From an uncultured Lentisphaeria bacterium (GTDB lineage Bacteria; Verrucomicrobiota; Lentisphaeria; Victivallales; UBA1829): a DNA stretch of 64,000 bases. This document shows, one piece after another, positions 25,219-35,741 of this stretch (position 1 is the first letter of the stretch; each line of letters begins with the position of its first letter). The notes below the pieces were generated by a model. That model was given only the letters and a program-made list of their open reading frames with translations. It had not been told where the DNA came from and made no database searches. Location of the stretch: the NCBI GenBank assembly GCA_905197955.1, contig CAJKAR010000029.1:1-64000 (forward strand), read 5' to 3'. Both the position numbers and the translations under genes were made by a program.

Positions 25219-28200
25219 CTATTCTTCCAAATCGTCTTCACCTTGTTCATCAGCGACGTCGTCGGTTTCTTCCAACTCCGCGCCGTTTTCCTCGGAATCG
25301 TAAACGTATTCCTCCTGGATGATATCATCCTCATTCTCGGCATCCTCTTCCGCGTCCTCGAGAATATCGAGTTCCGGCGGAAGCTCCTCGCCGAGCTTTT
25401 CAGGAACGAGTTTCTGGAAACGCTCGGAACCGGTTCCGGCAGGAATGAGATGGCCGGTGATCACATTTTCCTTGAAGCCGCGCAGATGGTCGATCTTGCC
25501 CAGCGTTGCAGCATCGGTCAGGATTCTCGTTGTATCCTGGAAGGATGCAGAGGAAATGAAGCTGTCGGTTTCGAGAGAAGCCTTTGTAATACCCAGAAGC
25601 ACCGGTTCGCCTTCCGCAGGAGGAAGACCTTTGGCTCTCGCCTCATCATTCGCCCGCTGGAAGTCATATTTATCCACCTGTTCTCCGGCAAGGAACTGAG
25701 TTCCGCCCTGTTCGGTGATGCGGATCTTCTGCATCATCTGGCGGATGATAATTTCAATGTGCTTGTCATTGATTTCCACACCCTGGGACCGGTAAACTGT
25801 CTGAATTTCGTTGACGAGGTAACGCTGAAGTTCCTGCGAACCGCAGACCGAAAGCATAACCTGCGGAACAATGGATCCTCCGGTAAGCTTCTGTCCTTTT
25901 TTCACATAGTCGCCCTTGGCAACGAACAGATGCTTGTTGGTCGGAATGCTGTGTTCCTCGAATTCGTTGGTATCCGGATCGCGAATGATGATCTGGCGGC
26001 GGCTGCGCTGGACTTTTCCGAATTCAACCATACCGTCAATCTTCGCAATATCGGCGACCTCTTTCGGTGTACGGGCCTCGAACAGCTCGGCAACACGCGG
26101 AAGACCGCCTGTAATATCTTTGTTCTTGAGCTGCTGACGCGGCACACGGGCAAGCACCACACCAGGACGGACTTTCGCGCCTTTCTTCGTCATGATGAAC
26201 GCTCCCGCAGGAAGCGGATAGTACGAAAGGACATCGCCGTTCTTATCCTTGATGACGATCTGCGGATGGAGGTCTTCCCGGTGAGGCATCACTGTGATTT
26301 CCTCGTTGCCGCCGCGCTCCGTTCTGTTCAAGGTGACGTTTTCAATCAAATCGAGCAGTTCAATGGTACCTGCATCTTCCGCAATGATCGGCAGATGCGA
26401 GGAATCCCATGTCGCGATCCGGTCGTTCGTCTTCACTTTGTCGCCATCCTTCTTATAAAGGATTGCACCGACTTCCGCGGTATAACGGTCGATTTCCGCC
26501 TCTTTCACGGCATCTGACCAGTAATCGTAATCGCGGTTATAGAATGCACCGATGACTTCAGCTTCGAGTTTTGCACGTTCGCGCGCCTTTGTCTCAATCT
26601 CCTTCGCCTTCGGAGCATCATAGATCACAATGAATCCGTTCTTGTTAACGATAACCGTCTCACCATGTTCATTCTGAACGGTTCGAATGTTCTCAAAGCG
26701 AACGGTACCTTCGGATTTTGCAACGATTTCCGGTTTGGTGTATTTGGAAGTCGCCGTACCACCGATATGGAACGTTCTCATGGTCAGCTGTGTACCAGGC
26801 TCACCAATGGACTGAGCCGCGATAATTCCAAGTGCATCACCGATTTCCGCCGGCTTATCGGTTGCAAGATTGCGGCCATAGCACTTCACGCAGACGCCAT
26901 GTTCCACTTCGCAAGTCAGAACCGAACGAATCAGCACGCGCGGAATATTGCGTTTTTCGATCAGGGCGGCCAGCTCCGGGGTAAACTCCTGACCGGCTTT
27001 CACCAGCAGACGGCCATCTTCGTAGATCGGGTCGCGGATATCCTGCGCACTGAAACGTCCGATCAGACGCTGCTTCAGCGGAAGCATCACATCGTCGCCT
27101 TCCACAATCGCGCTGATCCAGATACCTTTCATCGTGCCGCAGTCTTCCGACCGGCAGATGATATCCTGCGCCACATCGACCAGTTTACGAGTCATGTAGC
27201 CGGAGTCAGCGGTCTTCAGAGCGGTATCTGCAAGTCCTTTACGGGCTCCGTGGGTACTGATGAAGTACTCCAGAACGGAAAGCCCCTCACGGAAGTTCGA
27301 AAGAATCGGACGCTCAATAATATCACCCGACGGCTTCGCCATCAGTCCGCGCATACCGGCAAGCTGACGGATCTGGTCCTTGCTGCCTCGAGCTCCGGAA
27401 TCAAGCATCGCATAAACCGGATTGATTTCCTTTTTGCTCATGCCTTCCAGTTCCGTGAAGAGCGCTTCAGCAACCGCATTACTGGTTTTAGTCCAGGTAT
27501 CAATAATATTGTGATAACGCTCCAGCTGTGTCAATGCACCTTTATCATACTGGTCGTTGATCTTGTCAATCTCGGCGCGCGCCTTGGCAATGAGTTCGCC
27601 CTTCTTTTTCGGCACAACCATATCCGCAATGGAGATGGAGAATCCTGCCAGTGTTGCATATTCATATCCGAGGCTCTTGAGACGGTCAAGCTGCTCGACG
27701 GTCTTCTGATGTCCGATATGGGCATACGCTTCCGCAATCAGAGCTCCAAGCTCTTTCTTTTTCGCCACGCCGTTGTAGAATCCGAGGCTCTTGTCCCAGA
27801 TGCTGTTGAAGATGCAGCGGCCGGCAGTTGTCAGAATAATCTTATCTGTAGAGTTTCCGTGCGGAGTCTCGACTCCGTAATCCGGGTTCGGAATACGAAT
27901 CGCGTCATGAATATGAATGTGTCCCAGATAGAGAGCAAACAGAACTTCATGAACATCTTTGAAGACTCTGGCCTTTGCCGGATTGCGCGGCTCCACCGTC
28001 AGGTAATAGGAACCGAGCGTGATATCCTGAGTCGGCGTCATAATCGGCTTGCCGTTTGCGGGCGAGAAGATGTTGTTCGAGGAGAGCATCAGAAGTTTGC
28101 ACTCCAACTGTGCCGCAGCGGACAGCGGAACATGAACCGCCATCTGGTCGCCGTCGAAGTCCGCGTTGTACGCAGTACAGACCAGCGGATGCAGACGGAT

Positions 28201-29559
28201 CGCGGAACCTTCAATCAGGATCGGATCAAACGCCTGGATACTGAGTCGGTGCAGCGTCGGCGCGCGGTTCAGCATCACGGGATGTCCCTTGGTCACTTCC
28301 TCCAGAATATCCCAGACAACCGATTCTCCGCGTTCAATCATCTTTTTAGCACTGCGAACCGTATGAGCATATCCCCTTCCCTTGAGATGGCGGATAATAA
28401 ACGGCTCAAAAAGCACCAGAGCCATCTTTTTCGGAAGACCGCACTGTGCCAGCTGCAGTTCCGGACCGACAACGATCACGGAACGTCCGGAATAGTCCAC
28501 TCGTTTACCCAGCAGGTTCTGACGGAAACGTCCCTGCTTTCCTTTCAGCATATCGCTGAGAGACTTCAGCGGTCTGTTTCCAGCTCCGGTAACAGCGCGT
28601 CCGTGACGGCCGTTGTCCATCAATGCGTCCACCGCCTCCTGCAGCATGCGCTTTTCATTGCGGATAATAACTTCCGGGGTGCGCAGCTGGAGCAGGTTCT
28701 TCAAACGATTGTTGCGGTTGATGACTCTGCGGTAGAGATCGTTCAGGTCGGATGTAGCAAATCTGCCGCCTTCCAGCGGAACCAGAGGACGCAGATCCGG
28801 CGGAATCACGGGAAGCACTTCCAGGATCATCCATTCCGGACGGGAATTGCTTCTCTGGAACCCTTCTACGAGACGGAGTCTCTTGGAAAGTTTTTTACGG
28901 ATCGCCTTGTTTTTGGTTCCGGTCAGCAGCTGTTCCAGTTCCTGACGAACCGGTTCAAGCTCAATCTGAGCAAGGAGCGAACGGATTGCGGGAGCACCCA
29001 TATCGGCCTGGAAGGCATCCTGATACTCTTCCCGAGCCTGACGATAATCCATTTCGTTCAGAGACTGTCCGAGCTTCAGCGGGGTATCGCCGGGATCGGT
29101 TACAACCCAGTCCTCATAATAAATAATCCGTTCCAAAGTACGAGCCGTCATATCCAGCATCAGACCGATACGGCTGGGCATACACTTGAAGAACCAGATG
29201 TGAGAGACAGGAACCGCAAGTTCGATATGTCCCATGCGCTCACGACGGACCTTGCTGAGGGTCACTTCGACGCCGCAGCGGTCGCAGATGATGCCCTTAT
29301 GCTTGACACGTTTGTATTTTCCGCAGTTACACTCCCAGTCGCGCTGGGGACCGAAAATACGTTCGCAGAAGAGACCGCCCTTTTCCGGTTTGAAACTTCT
29401 GTAATTGATGGTTTCTGGATTTTTAACTTCCCCATGGCTCCAGGACCTGATGACCTCCGGTGAAGCGACCTTGATGGAAACCGCTTCGAAGGCGGAATTG
29501 CCGGACTGCTGAGCAGTCGGCATTTCCTTGTCTTTGGGAACATAGCTGTTATCTATCAC
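25219..29559 (-). CDS. rpoC: DNA-directed RNA polymerase subunit beta-prime
   Basis: 1446 aa. Starts with GTG at 29559, overlapping the rpoB stop as GTGA. The N-terminal zinc-binding Cys set (CNCGKYKRVKHKGIICDRCG), the active-site NADFDGDQMAVH with three Mg-binding Asp, and the second zinc region near 890-910 (CEVHGVCVKCYGR-type pattern) are present. The final 60 residues are a Glu/Asp-rich tail. It follows rpoB as in nearly all bacteria and is followed by the str genes. Confidence 0.98.
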   Translation of the reverse strand: MIDNSYVPKDKEMPTAQQSGNSAFEAVSIKVASPEVIRSWSHGEVKNPETINYRSFKPEKGGLFCERIFGPQRDWECNCGKYKRVKHKGIICDRCGVEVTLSKVRRERMGHIELAVPVSHIWFFKCMPSRIGLMLDMTARTLERIIYYEDWVVTDPGDTPLKLGQSLNEMDYRQAREEYQDAFQADMGAPAIRSLLAQIELEPVRQELEQLLTGTKNKAIRKKLSKRLRLVEGFQRSNSRPEWMILEVLPVIPPDLRPLVPLEGGRFATSDLNDLYRRVINRNNRLKNLLQLRTPEVIIRNEKRMLQEAVDALMDNGRHGRAVTGAGNRPLKSLSDMLKGKQGRFRQNLLGKRVDYSGRSVIVVGPELQLAQCGLPKKMALVLFEPFIIRHLKGRGYAHTVRSAKKMIERGESVVWDILEEVTKGHPVMLNRAPTLHRLSIQAFDPILIEGSAIRLHPLVCTAYNADFDGDQMAVHVPLSAAAQLECKLLMLSSNNIFSPANGKPIMTPTQDITLGSYYLTVEPRNPAKARVFKDVHEVLFALYLGHIHIHDAIRIPNPDYGVETPHGNSTDKIILTTAGRCIFNSIWDKSLGFYNGVAKKKELGALIAEAYAHIGHQKTVEQLDRLKSLGYEYATLAGFSISIADMVVPKKKGELIAKARAEIDKINDQYDKGALTQLERYHNIIDTWTKTSNAVAEALFTELEGMSKKEINPVYAMLDSGARGSKDQIRQLAGMRGLMAKPSGDIIERPILSNFREGLSVLEYFISTHGARKGLADTALKTADSGYMTRKLVDVAQDIICRSEDCGTMKGIWISAIVEGDDVMLPLKQRLIGRFSAQDIRDPIYEDGRLLVKAGQEFTPELAALIEKRNIPRVLIRSVLTCEVEHGVCVKCYGRNLATDKPAEIGDALGIIAAQSIGEPGTQLTMRTFHIGGTATSKYTKPEIVAKSEGTVRFENIRTVQNEHGETVIVNKNGFIVIYDAPKAKEIETKARERAKLEAEVIGAFYNRDYDYWSDAVKEAEIDRYTAEVGAILYKKDGDKVKTNDRIATWDSSHLPIIAEDAGTIELLDLIENVTLNRTERGGNEEITVMPHREDLHPQIVIKDKNGDVLSYYPLPAGAFIMTKKGAKVRPGVVLARVPRQQLKNKDITGGLPRVAELFEARTPKEVADIAKIDGMVEFGKVQRSRRQIIIRDPDTNEFEEHSIPTNKHLFVAKGDYVKKGQKLTGGSIVPQVMLSVCGSQELQRYLVNEIQTVYRSQGVEINDKHIEIIIRQMMQKIRITEQGGTQFLAGEQVDKYDFQRANDEARAKGLPPAEGEPVLLGITKASLETDSFISSASFQDTTRILTDAATLGKIDHLRGFKENVITGHLIPAGTGSERFQKLVPEKLGEELPPELDILEDAEEDAENEDDIIQEEYVYDSEENGAELEETDDVADEQGEDDLEE

Positions 29560-32500
29560 TGTTCAGTCCCTCCGGCTATTTCATTCTTCGGCAGTTCCGA
29601 CCGTTTCACGGTACGGACATCCAAGCCGAGACTCTGCATTTCTTTCAGGAGAACGTTGAACGATTCCGGACGGCCGGCCTCGAGCACATTCTGTCCTTTG
29701 ACGATCGATTCATAGATCTTTGCCCGTCCCGTCACATCGTCACTCTTGACAGTGAGCATTTCCTGAAGCGTATAGGCGGCGCCGTAAGCTTCGAGCGCCC
29801 AGACTTCCATTTCTCCGAAACGCTGTCCTCCGTGCTGCGCTTTTCCGCCGAGAGGCTGCTGTGTTACCAGAGAGTAGGGGCCGACCGATCTTGCATGGAT
29901 CTTGTTTGCCACCAGGTGGTCGAGCTTCAGCATGTAGATCTGACCGACCATGACGCGCTGATCGAACTTATCGCCGGTTCTGCCGTCATACAGATCGGTT
30001 TTTCCATCATAAACCCATTCGTCACCGACCTTGCGGAATCCCCAGTGGAAATCTTCACCGGTTTCCTCAAGAATCTTCTTATTGGCTTTTTCCATATTGG
30101 AAACGATGATATCTTCCGTGACGCCGTCGAATACCGGTGTTGCGGCTTTGAATCCGAGCATTTTCGCCGCCCAGCCGAGATGCGTTTCCAGCACCTGACC
30201 GACGTTCATTCGGGACGGCACGCCCAGCGGATTCAGCACGATATCGACAGGAGTACCATCTTTCAGGAACGGCATGTCCTCGACCGGAACAATACGGGAA
30301 ACAATACCCTTGTTTCCGTGACGTCCGGCCATCTTGTCTCCGACCTGCACCTTGCGCTTGGAGGCGATGTAAACTTTCACCTTCTTAATCGCGCCAAGAT
30401 CGTCCGAATCTCCGGATTCGAGAGCTCCGATGGATTCCTCTTTCATCCGTTCGATTCCTTCGAATCTGGATTTGTAGGAGCCGATGATCTCATCGATCGT
30501 ATGTTTCATCTCACACTCTTCCATACGATAGGAATCATATTTGTTTGCGAGTTTTGCGATGGAAGCCGTCGTCACCTTGCGGTTGGCGGAAACGAGAATC
30601 ACGTCATCGCGGGAAGAGGAAGTATCATAAATCGGATACTGGAGTTTCTGACCGTTCAGAACAGCCTCAAGTTTCTCCGTCATCTCATCAATGAGAGTGG
30701 TATACTGTTCCTTGTACTGATCCTTGCTGTGCTTGATCTGTTTGCGGCGTTCGGATTTGGTCATGGACTGTCTTGCAGGATCCTTTGCATATTCAATGCG
30801 GACATCCATCACTATACCGCCCTTTCCGCTCGGGACAACCAGACTGGAGTCTTTCACATCCGCGGCCTTTTCACCGAAGATCGCACGGAGAAGGCGCTCT
30901 TCCGGAGCAAGTTCCGTTTCGGACTTCGGCGTGATCTTACCGACGAGAATATCGCCAGGTTTGACCTCTGCACCAAGACGGACGACACCATCCGGACCGA
31001 GATTTCTCAGCACTTCATCGCTGACATTCGGGATATCGCGGGTGATCTCTTCCGGACCGAGTTTGGTTTCACGGCTGGTGATCTCAAACTCATCCACATG
31101 CACGCTGGTGTAAACGTCCTCTTTGACAAGACGTTCACTCAGCACGATCGCGTCTTCGAAGTTGTATCCGCACCAGGGCATGAAAGCAACGAACACGTTT
31201 TTACCGAGAGCCAGCTCGCCATGATCGGTTGCGGAACCATCAGCGATAGCATCGCCGATCTTCACGACCTGTCCGCTCCGGACAATCGGCCGCTGATTGA
31301 CACAAGTTCCGGCATTGCTGCGCAGGAACTTCACCATATTATAAACCGCCGGATTCGGGTCCGAGGTTTCTTTTCTGGGTTTTCCATCGGTCGTGACAAC
31401 GACCTGTGCCGCGGAAACCTCCGCCACGATACCGTTGGTTTTGGATGCGGTGACGGCACGCGAATCAAATGCGACTTTCCGTTCCAGTCCAGTTCCGACA
31501 TACGGAGACTCGGTCACCATCAGCGGCACTGCCTGACGCTGCATGTTTGATCCCATCAGCGCGCGGTTCGCGTCATCGTGTTCAAGGAAGGGAACGAGTC
31601 CTGCTGCGGCGCTGACCAGCTGTTTCGGGGAAACGTCCATATACTGGACATCTTCGCGGGGACGCTCAACGGAGTCGCCCTGGAAACGGGTCATAACCGT
31701 CGGATTGATGAAGTTTCCATTCTCATCCAGCGGAGCATTTGCCTGCGCGATAACGAAATTTTCCTCCTTATCCGCGCTCAGATAGTCGATTTCATTGGTC
31801 ACATGGCAGTTTTCCACACGACGGTACGGAGTCTCCAAGAAGCCGAAATTATTGATTCGCGCATACAGAGACATGGAGGAAATCAGACCGATGTTCGGAC
31901 CTTCCGGTGTTTCAATCGGGCAGATTCGACCGTAATGGCTGGAGTGAACGTCACGGACTTCGAATCCAGCGCGTTCGCGGCTCAGACCACCCGGTCCGAG
32001 AGCGGAAAGACGGCGCTTATTCGTCAGTTCCGAAAGCGGATTCACCTGATCCATGAACTGGGAAAGCTGATTCCGGGCGAAGAAGTCGCGGATGACACCG
32101 GCAAAAGCCTTCTGATTAATCAGTTTGGAAGGTGTGGTGTTGGTATCATCGGAATTCAAAAGAGACATGCGCTCACGAATCAGACGCTCGGTTCTCAGCA
32201 AACCGACGCGGCAATGGTTCTGAAGCAGTTCACCGACCGTTCTGACACGACGGCTGCCGAGATGGTCGATATCATCCGTCTGTCCGCCGGTATTGCTGCG
32301 CAGCTTCATCAAGCCCTTTGTCGCCTCCATCAGATCCTCTTTATTGAGGATGCGTTCCGTCAGCGGCAGGTTCATTTTCAGACGTTCATTGAGTTTATAA
32401 CGTCCTACGACTCCGAGGTCATAGCGCTTGATATCAAAGAAAAGTCTCTTGAGGAGCTGTTTGGCATTGTTGACACTCGGGGGATCGCCCGGACGCATTC

Positions 32501-33407
32501 TGCGGTAGATCTCCTTGAGAGCATCATCCGGTGTATGGGCCGGATCACGCTGGAGGCAGTTGATCAGATAAGCGTCTCCATCGGGGATGTAAGCAAGTTC
32601 CACATTCTTGATTTTGGCCTCGACCATGGACTTCACATGAGACTCGTTGAGCTGAAGGAATTCCTGAACGACGGTCACGCCGTTTGCATCCAGAACTGGT
32701 TCGAAAGTATAGTAAGCGGAGATGTCGTCCTGCTTGAGGAGCTGTCCCGGCGTAAGAGTCTTGAGTTCATAAGCAGAGCCAACGATGTCTCTGTTTGTAT
32801 CATATCCGACAGCGCGGAGGAAAGTTGTAATGAGGAATTTGCGCCGTCTGCGTTTGCGGTCGAGATAAATATAGATAAGATCATTGATATCGAACTGGAC
32901 TTCCATCCAGGAACCGCGATCGGGAATGATTCTGTAGGAGTAAAGAGTTCTGCCGCTGGAATGGCGCGTTTTTTCGAAGCAGATGCCCGGAGATCTGTGC
33001 AGCTGGCTGATAATAACTCTTTCGGCTCCGTTGATGATAAAGGTACCGCGATCGGTCATCATCGGGATTTCACCGATGTAGACGTTCTCGTTCACAATGG
33101 CGTCTTTATTTTTAAATCTGAAATCAACATGAAGAGATGCACTGTAGGTATTGCCGTCCTTTATGCAGTCAACCATGTCCTGTTTCGGGAGGCCCATGGA
33201 ATAGGAGACGAACTCCAGGACCATCTGTTTATCAAAACTTTCAATAGGAAAAACTTCGTTGAAGACTTCCTGGAGTCCCTGGTTTTTCCGTTCTTCTGCA
33301 GGAACATCAAGTTGAAGGAATGATTTATAGGAGTCGATTTGAATACCGATCAGATCCGGTATTTCCAGTACGTCCTTCAATTTTCCGAAATTCACACGTT
33401 CAGGCAT
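29556..33407 (-). CDS. rpoB: DNA-directed RNA polymerase subunit beta
   Basis: 1283 aa from the ATG at 33407 (MPERVNFGKLKDVLEIPDL), with AAGGTGG 5 bp upstream; a GTG 9 bp earlier is weaker. The rifampicin region reads NQLSQFMDQVNPLSELTNKRRLSALGPGG in two parts, with the usual sensitive-type residues (Gln, Asp, His replaced by Asn in the NKRRLS segment as in some phyla). The C-terminal GGQRFGEMEVWALEAYGAA is diagnostic. Preceded by a structured 226-bp gap after rplL, the likely attenuation point. Confidence 0.98.
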   Translation of the reverse strand: MPERVNFGKLKDVLEIPDLIGIQIDSYKSFLQLDVPAEERKNQGLQEVFNEVFPIESFDKQMVLEFVSYSMGLPKQDMVDCIKDGNTYSASLHVDFRFKNKDAIVNENVYIGEIPMMTDRGTFIINGAERVIISQLHRSPGICFEKTRHSSGRTLYSYRIIPDRGSWMEVQFDINDLIYIYLDRKRRRRKFLITTFLRAVGYDTNRDIVGSAYELKTLTPGQLLKQDDISAYYTFEPVLDANGVTVVQEFLQLNESHVKSMVEAKIKNVELAYIPDGDAYLINCLQRDPAHTPDDALKEIYRRMRPGDPPSVNNAKQLLKRLFFDIKRYDLGVVGRYKLNERLKMNLPLTERILNKEDLMEATKGLMKLRSNTGGQTDDIDHLGSRRVRTVGELLQNHCRVGLLRTERLIRERMSLLNSDDTNTTPSKLINQKAFAGVIRDFFARNQLSQFMDQVNPLSELTNKRRLSALGPGGLSRERAGFEVRDVHSSHYGRICPIETPEGPNIGLISSMSLYARINNFGFLETPYRRVENCHVTNEIDYLSADKEENFVIAQANAPLDENGNFINPTVMTRFQGDSVERPREDVQYMDVSPKQLVSAAAGLVPFLEHDDANRALMGSNMQRQAVPLMVTESPYVGTGLERKVAFDSRAVTASKTNGIVAEVSAAQVVVTTDGKPRKETSDPNPAVYNMVKFLRSNAGTCVNQRPIVRSGQVVKIGDAIADGSATDHGELALGKNVFVAFMPWCGYNFEDAIVLSERLVKEDVYTSVHVDEFEITSRETKLGPEEITRDIPNVSDEVLRNLGPDGVVRLGAEVKPGDILVGKITPKSETELAPEERLLRAIFGEKAADVKDSSLVVPSGKGGIVMDVRIEYAKDPARQSMTKSERRKQIKHSKDQYKEQYTTLIDEMTEKLEAVLNGQKLQYPIYDTSSSRDDVILVSANRKVTTASIAKLANKYDSYRMEECEMKHTIDEIIGSYKSRFEGIERMKEESIGALESGDSDDLGAIKKVKVYIASKRKVQVGDKMAGRHGNKGIVSRIVPVEDMPFLKDGTPVDIVLNPLGVPSRMNVGQVLETHLGWAAKMLGFKAATPVFDGVTEDIIVSNMEKANKKILEETGEDFHWGFRKVGDEWVYDGKTDLYDGRTGDKFDQRVMVGQIYMLKLDHLVANKIHARSVGPYSLVTQQPLGGKAQHGGQRFGEMEVWALEAYGAAYTLQEMLTVKSDDVTGRAKIYESIVKGQNVLEAGRPESFNVLLKEMQSLGLDVRTVKRSELPKNEIAGGTEQ

Positions 33408-33416
33408 TGATTCCAC

Positions 33417-33633
33417 CTTGCTATTGATTCGAGAGGAGCTGTCTTATAAAGCGGGATTGCACTAAAATCGAAAGAGCGGGATATATTTTTAATGCAACAA
33501 ATACCTGCGGTGCGTAAAACACCGCAGGTCTATTATTTTAAGACAGAGAAACGGCGGGGGCTTCCTCCCGGGGATTTCCCCACCGTATCTTTATATGTCT
33601 TGCAAATAATATCAGATACCCTAGTGGAGGTAA
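33417..33633 (-). promoter_or_regulatory. rplL-rpoB intergenic region with hairpins
   Basis: Contains a perfect 10-bp pair ACCTGCGGTG (33503-33512) / CACCGCAGGT (33520-33529) and a second GC-rich structure ACGGCGGGG (33551-33559) / CCCCACCGT (33578-33586) with one mismatch. No long T run follows either on the minus strand. In E. coli the same position holds an attenuator and an RNase III site that set the rplL:rpoB ratio; a similar role here is inference. Confidence 0.55.
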
Positions 33634-34044
33634 TTACTTGACCTCGACCTTGGCACCTGCAGCCTCAAGCTGCTCCTTGATCTTCTGGGCATCTTCTTTG
33701 GAGACGCCTTCTTTGACCGGCTTCGGAGCCGCTTCAACGAGATCTTTCGCATCTTTCAGTCCGAGTCCGGTGATGGCTCTGACTTCTTTGATGACGTTGA
33801 TCTTGCTTGCGCCGGCTTCGGCGAGGATGACTGTGAACTCAGTCTGTTCCTCAGCGGCGGCTGCCGGGGCGGCTGCGCCTGCTGCCGGGGCGGCTGCAAC
33901 AGCGACCGGGGCGGCTGCGCTAACACCAAGTCTCTCTTCGAGAGCTTTCACGAGTTTGGAGAGCTCAAGAACCGAGAGCTTCTCAACGTAGGAGATGAAC
34001 TGCTCCATTTCCTGCGAAACTTCTACATTTGCCTGCTCAGACAT
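33634..34044 (-). CDS. rplL: 50S ribosomal protein L7/L12
   Basis: 136 aa. The N-terminal dimer domain (YVEKLSVLELSKLVKALEE), an Ala/Pro-rich flexible hinge near residues 44-68 and the C-terminal factor-binding domain (FTVILAEAGASKINVIKEVR, then GLGLKDAKDLVEAAP) are all clear. The hinge is longer than in E. coli. L12 recruits elongation factors to the ribosome. It follows rplJ after 38 bp. Confidence 0.97.
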   Translation of the reverse strand: MSEQANVEVSQEMEQFISYVEKLSVLELSKLVKALEERLGVSAAAPVAVAAAPAAGAAAPAAAAEEQTEFTVILAEAGASKINVIKEVRAITGLGLKDAKDLVEAAPKPVKEGVSKEDAQKIKEQLEAAGAKVEVK

Positions 34045-34082
34045 TATTATTGTCCTCCGTATTTATTTAATTGAACTTTTGT

Positions 34083-34613
34083 TCAGTTCGCTTGCTCATC
34101 AAGCTTGTTTTTATATGCGTTAATGACATTGACGATGCTTGATACCTTGGCGTTAAGCACACTGACCAATCCGGTCGGTACCGCAACCAGCAAACCAAGC
34201 AGCTGGGCACGCAACTGGTCTTTGGAAGGCAGGGCGGCAATCGCCTTGACTTCGCTGTCTGTCAACATCGCGCCCTCGAAGTATCCGCACTTCGGAGCTA
34301 CCACACCTTTCGTCGAGGTGCAAAATTCATCTATGACTTTCGCCACGGCTCCCGCATCGCCTTTGCCGAGGACAACAGCCGTGTCTCCCGTGATCTTAGC
34401 GTTTGCGAGAACATCAAGTCCGTTCAACTCCGCAACCTTGGCAACCACTCTGTTTTTCAGAACATGGCATTCGGCGCCAACTGCATAAAGTTTGTCACGG
34501 AATGCATTGATCTCTTTGGTCTTGAGCCCCTTGTAAGAGACGAAAAACAGGTACTCGGATCCCACGATAAGGCCGGCGATGTCATTTGCGAGCTGGATTT
34601 TTTCCGGTCTCAT
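34083..34613 (-). CDS. rplJ: 50S ribosomal protein L10
   Basis: 176 aa. L10 anchors L12 dimers to the stalk base. MRPEKIQLANDIAGLI, FFVSYKGLKTKEINAFRDKLY, the KNRVVAKV segment and the C-terminal helix for L12 binding are typical. Its ATG overlaps the rplA stop by one base, so the rplJ leader that carries L10 feedback in E. coli is absent at this position. Confidence 0.96.
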   Translation of the reverse strand: MRPEKIQLANDIAGLIVGSEYLFFVSYKGLKTKEINAFRDKLYAVGAECHVLKNRVVAKVAELNGLDVLANAKITGDTAVVLGKGDAGAVAKVIDEFCTSTKGVVAPKCGYFEGAMLTDSEVKAIAALPSKDQLRAQLLGLLVAVPTGLVSVLNAKVSSIVNVINAYKNKLDEQAN

Positions 34614-35320
34614 TATGCCATCTCCTTCACAATATCACGGATTTCGACCTTCACACCGGGAGTCATCGTTGCAGAAACTGTGCAGCTCTGGATGTAAACA
34701 CCCTTCGCTGAAGAGGGTTTCGCCTTGATGATCGCCTTGATGATCGCAGTACAGTTTTCGACAAGATCTTCCGCCTTGAAAGAGAGCTTTCCGGCAGGAA
34801 CCTGCACGCAGGCACCTTTGTCGGCACGGAACTCAACGCGTCCGGCTTTGGCTTCCGCAACCGCATGACCGACTTTGTCTGTCACGGTTCCGGTTTTCGG
34901 GTTCGGCATCAATCCTTTCGGACCGAGCTGGCGTCCCAGAGGACGAACCTTGCCCATCACTGCCGGTGTGGCAATCAGGACATCAAAGTCAACCCATCCG
35001 CCTTTGATCTTTTCGATGATATCGTCGTATCCGACGAAATCCGCGCCCGCATCACGGGCTTCCTGTTTCAGGTTCTCATCATCTGTGATAACAGTGATGG
35101 CAACCTTTTTGCCTGTTCCTTTCGGAAGTGGAATCGCGCCGCGGACAGTCTGATCTGTCTGCTTCGGGTCCACACCAAGTTTGAACGCGATTTCGACCGT
35201 CTGATCGAACTTCACCGCGGGCATCTCCTTGAGAGTTTTCACCGCATCGGCAAGTCCGTAGAAAGCGGTCTTGTCAAACTTGGCCAGCTGAGCCTTGTAG
35301 AGTTTGCTTCTCTTAGCCAT
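34613..35320 (-). CDS. rplA: 50S ribosomal protein L1
   Basis: 235 aa. L1 forms the mobile stalk at the E site. Conserved GRQLGPKGLMPNPKTGTVT, EFRADKGACVQVPAGKLSF and the YDDIIEKIKGG segment identify it. In many bacteria L1 binds its own mRNA near rplK to limit L11/L1 synthesis. It overlaps the rplK end by 8 bp. Confidence 0.97.
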   Translation of the reverse strand: MAKRSKLYKAQLAKFDKTAFYGLADAVKTLKEMPAVKFDQTVEIAFKLGVDPKQTDQTVRGAIPLPKGTGKKVAITVITDDENLKQEARDAGADFVGYDDIIEKIKGGWVDFDVLIATPAVMGKVRPLGRQLGPKGLMPNPKTGTVTDKVGHAVAEAKAGRVEFRADKGACVQVPAGKLSFKAEDLVENCTAIIKAIIKAKPSSAKGVYIQSCTVSATMTPGVKVEIRDIVKEMA

Positions 35321-35741
35321 CGATCACCTCAACTCCCATACTGCGAGCAGTGCCTGCGATAATTTTGATCGCGGCTTCTTCACTGCGGGCGTTGATGTCG
35401 CTCTTTTTCGTCTGCACAATCTGCTTGATCTGGCTGAGCGTGATCTTTCCAGCTTTTTCACGGCCGGGATTGTGTGCTCCGCTTGCCAGTCCGGCGAGCT
35501 TCTTGATCAGAACCGCTGCCGGCGGAGATTTGGTGACAAACGTAAAGGAGCGATCCTGGTAGACGGTGATCACAACCGGAATCACCATTCCGGCCTGCGA
35601 CTGTGTTGCGGCATTGAACTGTTTGCAGAATTCCATGATGTTCACGCCAGCCTGGCCAAGCGCGGGTCCCACTGGGGGGGCCGGATTGGCTGCTCCGGCG
35701 GGAATCTGCAAACGGATTTCCGCTGTCACCTTTTTCGCCAT
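35313..35741 (-). CDS. rplK: 50S ribosomal protein L11
   Basis: 142 aa from the ATG at 35741 (MAKKVTAEIRLQIPAG), which has GGAGG 5 bp upstream; the frame is open 51 bp further. L11 binds the GTPase centre of 23S rRNA and is needed for the RelA response. PPVGPALGQAGVNIMEFCKQFN and SFTFVTKSPPAAVLIKKLAG are diagnostic. It is the first ribosomal gene after nusG. Confidence 0.97.
   Translation of the reverse strand: MAKKVTAEIRLQIPAGAANPAPPVGPALGQAGVNIMEFCKQFNAATQSQAGMVIPVVITVYQDRSFTFVTKSPPAAVLIKKLAGLASGAHNPGREKAGKITLSQIKQIVQTKKSDINARSEEAAIKIIAGTARSMGVEVIDG

Noticed and set aside
26665..29463. 932-codon plus-strand open frame opposite rpoC
   Set aside because: Antisense of rpoC. Low stop frequency follows from the codon use of rpoC; no motifs.
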